Shown here one piece after another: positions 58,561 through 64,000 of a stretch of 64,000 nucleotides of DNA. Position numbers and translations under genes: made by a program. The notes beneath the pieces are model-generated. The model was given only the letters and a program-made list of their open reading frames with translations. It made no database searches and was not told the DNA's origin. Within the stretch, counting starts at the first letter, position 1; each line of letters starts with the position of its first letter. The stretch comes from Hyphomicrobiales bacterium (GTDB taxonomy: Bacteria > Pseudomonadota > Alphaproteobacteria > Rhizobiales > Rhizobiaceae), in contig UCGV01000003.1 in assembly GCA_900471925.1 (NCBI GenBank), positions 1-64,000 of the forward strand. The letters are read 5' to 3'.

Positions 58561-61500
58561 TTACTCCGCGGCCTGCAACTGCTCTTCCGCAACAGGTTTC
58601 GGACGCGTCGCATGCGTCATTTCCTCGTGCAGACGCGCCTCTTCATGGGCATGCGGCTTGGCGAAGCGGGCAATCAGCAGATAGGCGACGGGCGTGATGA
58701 ACAGCGTCACCAGCGTTGCGAAACCGAGGCCGCCGACGATGACCCAGCCGAGTGCTACGCGTGCTTCCGCACCTGCGCCATGGGCAAAGACCAGCGGAAC
58801 GCCCCCAAGAATGGTCGCGATCATGGTCATCATGACCGGCCGCAGGCGCAGCGCACAAGCCTTCTCGATGGACGTGCGCACATCCTCGCCGTGGTCGCGC
58901 AGCTGGTTGGCGAATTCCACGATCAGGATACCGTTCTTCGCCATGACGCCGACAAGCAGCACGAGGCCGATCTGGCTGTAGATGTTGAGACTGGACCCGG
59001 TGATCACGAGCGCGAAGACGGCGCAGGCAAGACCGAGCGGCACCGTCGACATGATGATCAGCGACGACAGCACGCTTTCGAACTGAGCCGCGAGCACCAG
59101 GAAGATGATGACGATCGCAAAGCCGAAGGTGAGCGCCATGCCGCTGGAATTTTCCTCCAGCGTCGCAGCTTCCGCAAGCGGCAGCAGGCGGGCGCCTGGC
59201 GGCAGCAGCGGCGTTGCGATCTCGGTAACGTTCTTCACCGCATCGCCGAGCGACATGCCGTCCTTGAGGCCGGCGGTGATCGCGACGGAAGCAAGCTGCT
59301 GTTCACGGTTCAGCTGCGGTGCAACGGAACCCTCCTTCAGCGTGGCGATAACCGACATCGGCACGATCTTGCCGTCGCCGGTCTTCAAGAAGACGTTTTC
59401 GAGATCGGTCGGATCGTCGATCGGCCGCGTCGTCGAGGTCAGCAGCACCGGATAGGATTCACCGCCGACGAAGACATCGACGACCGAGCGTCCCTCGAGC
59501 AGCGACTGGATGGCGGTCGAAAGGCCTGTGATATCGATGCCGAGATCGGAAGCGCGTTCGCGGTCGATGGCGACGGAAACCTGCGCCTGCGACGGTTCGT
59601 TGGTGAGGCGCGGCGTATCGTACTGGCCGCTCGCATCGAGCTGCTGCACCAGCTTGGAAGCAGCCGCCGTCAGCGCCTCGTGATCGTTGCCGATCAGCGC
59701 CATCTGCAGACCGTTGCCTGCGCCACGAATGCGCAGGCTGTTCGAGGAGATCGCGTTGCCGCGCAGCGCCGGCACCTTGAAGGCCGCCTGGTTGATATCG
59801 CGCACGATATCGGCCTGCGTGCGGTGACGCTCGCCCCAGGGCGCCAGCGTCAGCACCATGAAGCCGGTATTGGAAGAGCCGCCCTGGCCGGAGATCGAGA
59901 AGATGTTCCTGATATCGCCGCTGTCGACGAGCGGCTGCAGATACTCTTCCACGAGCTGCATCTTGTCGCGCGTATACTCGAGGCTGGAGCCCTGCGGTGT
60001 CGTCAGGCGCATCTGCACCATCGCGCGGTCTTCTTCAGGTGTCAGTTCGCTCTTGACCGTGCCGAAGGCGACGACGGCGGCCGCACCGAAGATCAGAGAG
60101 AAAACTATGACGATGAAGGGCGCGTTGAGGCAGGCGCCCAGCCCCCATTTGTAGACTCTGGCGAAAGCCTCGCCGAAACGGCCGAGCAGACCGTGATCCT
60201 CGATCATCGGCTTTGTCAGCATACGCGAGGCGAGCATCGGACACAGCGTCAACGCCACGATCGACGACAGGCCAACCGAGAAGGCAAGCACGAAGCCGAA
60301 TTCGCGGAACAGGCCACCCACCTGCCCCGGCAGGAAGGACAGCGGAATGAAGACGGCGGCAAGGGTCGCCGTCGTCGCGATGACGGCGAAGAACACCTCG
60401 CGCGTGCCGAGCACGGCTGCCGCGCGCGGCCCCATGCCTTCGGAGCGCCGGCGCACGATATTTTCGAGCACGACGATCGCGTCATCGACCACGAGACCGG
60501 TCGCCAGCACGATGGCAAGCAGCGTCAGGATGTTGATCGAGAAGCCGACCATGTAGATCGCGGCCAGCGTGCCGATCAAGGCCACCGGCATGGAAACGGA
60601 CGGGATCAGCGTCGCGCGCCAGTCGCGCAGGAAGAGATAGATGACGACGGTGACGATGACGGCCGAAAGCAGCAGCGCCAGCACCACTTCATGGATGGCG
60701 CCCTGAATGAAGACGGCGTCGTCGCTGGTGATCGCAATCGTCGTGCCCTTCGGCAGCGTCTTCGAAAGCTGCGCGACTGCCGCCTGGATGCCGGTCGAAA
60801 TATTCAGCGTATTCGACTGCGCCTGACGGATGATGCCGAGGCCGATGCCCGGCTTGCCGTTGGAGCGCAGCGCCGTTTCGCCGTCGCGCGGTCCGAGCGT
60901 CACGGTCGCCACGTCACCGAGGCGCACATTGTCCTGGAGGATGACGTTCTGGAAATCTTCAGGCGTCTGCAGGCTCGCCGTGGCACGCACGACGATGTCC
61001 TGCGTCATGCTCTTCAGCGAGCCGGCCGGCACGTCGAGGGCAGCATTGGCAAGCGCCTTCGTGAGATCGCCGACGGTCAGCCCGCGGCTCGCCAGCGCCC
61101 CCTGATCGACATCGACGCGGAAGACCTTCTCCTGGTCGCCATATTCCTCGACATCGGCAACGCCATCGACGGAAGCGAGACGATCGACCACCTCGTTTTC
61201 CACGAGCTGGGTCAGGTCGTCCATGTTGAGCGTATCGGAGGTCACGGCCAGACGCATGATCGCCGAGGAGTCCGAATCCGCCTTGACGATCTGCGGCGCG
61301 TCGGCCTCTTCAGGTAGGTTCTGGGTGATGCGGCCGATTGCGTCACGCACGTCGTTTGCGGCGACGGCAAGATCGATGGAATCGGAGAATTCCAGCGTCA
61401 CGCGGCTCTGGCCGAATGAGGAGCTGGAGGAAATGGACTTCAGACCGCTGACGCGGGCAACGGCGCCTTCGATGACCTTGGTGAGCTCCTGGTCGATCGT

Positions 61501-61716
61501 CTGCGGTGAAGCGCCGTCGAAGGTCGTGCGCACCGTCACGACCGGGCGGTCGACGTCAGGTAATTCGCGTACTTCCACGCCGACATAGGCGGCAAGACCA
61601 GCCACCACCATCAGCGTGTTGAAGACCAGCGCCAGGATCGGGCGGCGCACGAAAAGTGCGGTGAAGGTCGCCTTGTTGGATTCCGGCTTGCCGTGATGGA
61701 TCTCGGTCACGCTCAT
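58561..61716 (-). CDS. RND efflux transporter permease subunit
   Basis: 1051 residues, typical HAE1/AcrB-MexB length. Proton-driven inner-membrane pump with 12 transmembrane helices and two large periplasmic loops. The proton-relay aspartates appear in ATGLVVDDAIVVLENIV (helix 4), and ILALVFNTLMVVAGLAAYVG is helix 1. The ATG overlaps the adaptor gene stop by four bases (61713-61716). No outer-membrane channel gene is in the operon, so it must share a TolC/OprM-type partner encoded elsewhere. Confidence 0.95.
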   Translation of the reverse strand: MSVTEIHHGKPESNKATFTALFVRRPILALVFNTLMVVAGLAAYVGVEVRELPDVDRPVVTVRTTFDGASPQTIDQELTKVIEGAVARVSGLKSISSSSSFGQSRVTLEFSDSIDLAVAANDVRDAIGRITQNLPEEADAPQIVKADSDSSAIMRLAVTSDTLNMDDLTQLVENEVVDRLASVDGVADVEEYGDQEKVFRVDVDQGALASRGLTVGDLTKALANAALDVPAGSLKSMTQDIVVRATASLQTPEDFQNVILQDNVRLGDVATVTLGPRDGETALRSNGKPGIGLGIIRQAQSNTLNISTGIQAAVAQLSKTLPKGTTIAITSDDAVFIQGAIHEVVLALLLSAVIVTVVIYLFLRDWRATLIPSVSMPVALIGTLAAIYMVGFSINILTLLAIVLATGLVVDDAIVVLENIVRRRSEGMGPRAAAVLGTREVFFAVIATTATLAAVFIPLSFLPGQVGGLFREFGFVLAFSVGLSSIVALTLCPMLASRMLTKPMIEDHGLLGRFGEAFARVYKWGLGACLNAPFIVIVFSLIFGAAAVVAFGTVKSELTPEEDRAMVQMRLTTPQGSSLEYTRDKMQLVEEYLQPLVDSGDIRNIFSISGQGGSSNTGFMVLTLAPWGERHRTQADIVRDINQAAFKVPALRGNAISSNSLRIRGAGNGLQMALIGNDHEALTAAASKLVQQLDASGQYDTPRLTNEPSQAQVSVAIDRERASDLGIDITGLSTAIQSLLEGRSVVDVFVGGESYPVLLTSTTRPIDDPTDLENVFLKTGDGKIVPMSVIATLKEGSVAPQLNREQQLASVAITAGLKDGMSLGDAVKNVTEIATPLLPPGARLLPLAEAATLEENSSGMALTFGFAIVIIFLVLAAQFESVLSSLIIMSTVPLGLACAVFALVITGSSLNIYSQIGLVLLVGVMAKNGILIVEFANQLRDHGEDVRTSIEKACALRLRPVMMTMIATILGGVPLVFAHGAGAEARVALGWVIVGGLGFATLVTLFITPVAYLLIARFAKPHAHEEARLHEEMTHATRPKPVAEEQLQAAE

Positions 61717-62960
61717 TGGGCCGCGACCTTGTCATTGGAGGCGACATCAGTCGCGACACGCACACCGCCGTTCTCGCGTACGCGCTGCAGGCCCTGTGTC
61801 ACGATCTGATCGCCATCCTTCAGCTCATCGGCCTGGACCAGCACGAAGTCGGGATTGCGCTGCACGACGGTGACCCGCACCTTGTGCGACTTGTCGTCGG
61901 TGACGCGCCAGACGAAGGAACCCTGCGAATCCCACTGGACGGAGAGCGGGCTGACCGCTGGATACTTGTCGCCGGCAAATTTCATGCCGACGGCAAAGGA
62001 CATGCCGGCGCGCAACTCGTCCGAGGCGTTGTCGATGCGTCCGCGCAGGCGCAGCGTGCGGCTTGCGGGATCGATACGGTTATCGACTGCTTCGAGAACA
62101 CCGGAGAACACCTTGCCCGGCCGCGCCACCGATGTGGCCTCGACCGCCTGGCCGACGGAAACCGTATTGGCGAAACGCTCCGGCACCCAGAAATCGACGA
62201 GGATTTCGGAGCGGTCGTCGAGCGTGACAATCGGCGTCGAGGTCGTGACATTGTCGCCGATATTGACCGGCACGATGCCGACGATACCGTCGATCGGCGC
62301 CACGATATTGCGGCGCGACAGGTTGAGATCGGCCGCCTGCAGCTGCAGGCGCGCGTTCTGCTCAGCGATTTCGGAATCGAAGACGTCCATGCGCGACACG
62401 CTGGACTTGATATTGTGGTAGAGGTTGGACTTTTCGAGCGCGCTGTTGAGCGACACCTGCGCCTGCCCCTGGGCAATAACCTGCTCTTCGCTGTCGAGCT
62501 TGGCGAGAACCTGGCCCTGCTTGACCACGTCACCCGATTTGATGAGGATTTCGCGGATCGTTCCGGTTGCCTGCGGCGTCACGGCTACGGAGCGGATGGC
62601 ATCACCCGTACCGATCGCATTGAGCCGGTCGTTGACGACGCCCTGAACGACGGCTTGCGTGGCAACCAGAACAGCGGAATTGCGCCCGCCGCCACCATTG
62701 CCACCGCCACCATTGCGGCGGTTTTGACCTTGCCCTTCACCGCCCTGCCCCTGGCCGCCTCGCGGCTGACCCGCGCCCTGTGCCTGCTCAGAACCGGCAT
62801 CGGCCGTGTCATCGGCCTTGGGCGCGATCATGGAGACGAGATTGTCCGGGATCCCGGCATTACGCATAGTCTCTCCGGCGGTGGGCACAAAATAGACCCA
62901 CGCGGCAAAGCCGGCGACAATAACAACGATACAAAGTAAAAATTGCTTCCAAAAGGGCAT
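61713..62960 (-). CDS. RND efflux periplasmic adaptor subunit
   Basis: 415 residues. N-terminal membrane anchor (FLLCIVVIVAGFAAWVYFVP) and a low-complexity Gly/Gln/Asn-rich stretch at about residues 58-92. Then the HlyD-like fold: lipoyl/barrel-sandwich (VAVTPQATGTIREILIKSGD, VVKQGQVLAKLDSEEQVIAQ), helical hairpin, beta-barrel (DDRSEILVDFWVPERFANTV) and membrane-proximal domain. It bridges the RND pump and the outer-membrane channel. GGAGA precedes the ATG. Confidence 0.94.
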   Translation of the reverse strand: MPFWKQFLLCIVVIVAGFAAWVYFVPTAGETMRNAGIPDNLVSMIAPKADDTADAGSEQAQGAGQPRGGQGQGGEGQGQNRRNGGGGNGGGGRNSAVLVATQAVVQGVVNDRLNAIGTGDAIRSVAVTPQATGTIREILIKSGDVVKQGQVLAKLDSEEQVIAQGQAQVSLNSALEKSNLYHNIKSSVSRMDVFDSEIAEQNARLQLQAADLNLSRRNIVAPIDGIVGIVPVNIGDNVTTSTPIVTLDDRSEILVDFWVPERFANTVSVGQAVEATSVARPGKVFSGVLEAVDNRIDPASRTLRLRGRIDNASDELRAGMSFAVGMKFAGDKYPAVSPLSVQWDSQGSFVWRVTDDKSHKVRVTVVQRNPDFVLVQADELKDGDQIVTQGLQRVRENGGVRVATDVASNDKVAAQ

Positions 62961-63202
62961 TCACGTCTCCGGAGGGACTCGAGGTTGTCCAGGGTCGGTC
63001 GAAAGAGGCGTGCGGGACAATGAGTCCCGCCTGGTGCGACAATATCGCACCTTTCCCCGGCCGGCAGCAAGCGTAACCACCCGTCATTACAGATTTGTAA
63101 TATCAGCGAACTTTGAAAATAACCCGTTTGGTCACGTTTGCTTGAGCAAAGCGCTTCGAGCCAAAATTTGCCGCAGTTTTGGACGGGGCGCCGCGCACTG
63201 TT

Positions 63203-63991
63203 CTAGATGCGCCTCTCCCGCCGCCAGGTTCCGGGCGACACCCCGTTGAGTGCGGTAAAGACGCGCGTCAGGTGGCTCTGGTCGGCAAAACCGCAGGCAA
63301 CAGCGATCTCGGCAATGGAGGCAGTGCCGAGCAGCATCTGCCGTGCTTTCTCCGCCCGGTATTCGAGCAGCCAGCGATGCGGTGTGCGCCCCGTCGATTT
63401 CTTGAAGGCGCGGATGAAATAGCTGGTCGAAAGCCCGCATTGCGCGGCAACGTCCGCTATCGTCGCCTCCCGCGCCGTCAGCGAGGCGAGAAACGCCGTC
63501 GCCATATTGAGCTGGCGCCCCGAAAGCCCGCCGCTGCGCTCGGCCGGCAGGTTCACCTTGCCGTAGCGGGTCACCAGATGCGCCTGCAGCGCCAAAAGGA
63601 TGTGATCGATGAACAGTGCACTCGCATAGGCCGGCTGGCTGAGTGCAGGCAAGAGCGCCATGGCAAGCCCCTGGACGACAGGATCGAGCTGCCCCTGCCC
63701 GCAATCGAGCCCGCTGAAGCTCGAGCGCCCCGCCTCGTAGCTGAAATCGGAAAGCCCCTGCCGGGATATGTTGAAACGCATATTGTCGAAAGACGAGCGG
63801 TGGTGGCAGCGCCATTCCTCGCCAAGATCGGTAATCGCCAGCGCGCCGGCCGGATGTCCGCCATCATGGACGAGCTTGCCGCCACGCCAGAGGCGATGAT
63901 TGTCGAAGGGTTTCAGCTGAGCGATGACGCTGAAGGCCTCCGCCTGCGGAATAGGCCCGCTCTCGTCGTGGTCGTCGCTGCTGCTGCGCAT
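63203..63991 (-). CDS. AraC family transcriptional regulator
   Basis: 262 residues visible; the 5' end may extend past the window edge. C-terminal double helix-turn-helix: TIADVAAQCGLSTSYFIRAF and SIAEIAVACGFADQSHLTRV with the final FTALNGVSPGTWRR. The N-terminal sensor part is not assigned. Its 3' end faces the start of the RND adaptor gene across 242 bases on the same strand. It may regulate the efflux operon, but this is only positional. Confidence 0.88.
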   Translation of the reverse strand: MRSSSDDHDESGPIPQAEAFSVIAQLKPFDNHRLWRGGKLVHDGGHPAGALAITDLGEEWRCHHRSSFDNMRFNISRQGLSDFSYEAGRSSFSGLDCGQGQLDPVVQGLAMALLPALSQPAYASALFIDHILLALQAHLVTRYGKVNLPAERSGGLSGRQLNMATAFLASLTAREATIADVAAQCGLSTSYFIRAFKKSTGRTPHRWLLEYRAEKARQMLLGTASIAEIAVACGFADQSHLTRVFTALNGVSPGTWRRERRI

Positions 63992-64000
63992 GCGTACGAT

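Noticed and set aside
58612..61317. 901-codon plus-strand frame antisense to the RND permease
   Set aside because: Caused by strong third-position GC in the real minus-strand gene; no domain, and Arg/His/Asp-rich composition typical of a shadow frame.
1..64000. CRISPR arrays, insertion sequences, prophage and tRNA genes
   Set aside because: No regularly spaced direct repeats, transposase or integrase motifs, or tRNA-like cloverleaf with a conserved T-loop were seen apart from the tmRNA.

Overview
The window is a stretch of alphaproteobacterial chromosome, most likely from a Rhizobium/Agrobacterium-type organism (Rhizobiaceae). The evidence is the circularly permuted tmRNA gene with tag ANDNNAKEYALAA, the thyA-folA-hflK-hflC-DUF2065-degP-serB/miaA gene order, DUF4169 and ribbon-helix-helix genes after sspB, an ilvBN leader peptide, rhizobial intergenic palindromes and high-GC codon use throughout. 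I see no insertion sequence, prophage, integrase, tRNA, rRNA or CRISPR array, and no base-composition break that would mark an island.

Layout. 0-25 kb is mostly small metabolic, redox and transport genes, each beside its own regulator: a partial TetR gene with its palindrome, AraC/alcohol dehydrogenase, Ndh, Lrp/aspartate-glutamate racemase, MarR-GNAT fusion, TetR/MFS, HxlR/QorB, pdxJ, a MerR-LuxR hybrid regulator, a RecD-like helicase, an esterase, folC, a GAF-GGDEF cyclase, a secreted-repeat protein with an ECF sigma/anti-sigma pair, a cobalt-type nitrile hydratase operon, and an SDR-DoxX/DUF2269 pair. 25-32.6 kb holds an aldo/keto reductase, ilvBN with a leader-peptide attenuator, a HerA-like ATPase and the divergent miaA/serB pair. 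32.9-40.3 kb is a protein-quality-control and nucleotide-synthesis block: DegP-type protease, DUF2065, HflC, HflK, DHFR, ThyA, tmRNA, SspB. 40-64 kb holds a large AsmA-family gene, a D-lactate-dehydrogenase-like flavoprotein, AKR/LysR, an AbrB-family membrane protein, an SDR, an ABC exporter, AraC/GFA/DUF2000, a second-type aspartate-semialdehyde dehydrogenase, an OmpA lipoprotein, HxlR/FMN reductase, an isolated flagellin gene, and an RND efflux operon with a downstream-oriented AraC gene at the end.

How the genes work together. The recurring pattern is a divergently transcribed regulator plus an oxidoreductase or transporter, which suggests many independent responses to small toxic or carbonyl/quinone compounds. 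The central block couples cytosolic rescue and degradation (tmRNA, SspB for ClpXP), membrane proteolysis control (HflKC for FtsH) and periplasmic proteolysis (DegP).

I did not find a convincing new defence or mobile system. The signals I think most worth following are the ilv attenuator, the MerR-LuxR hybrid, the His-rich nitrile hydratase alpha subunit, two families of dispersed intergenic repeats, the second asd with an occluded start, and several unannotated operator-like palindromes. Most start sites not marked by a clear ribosome binding site are choices, and alternatives are noted.
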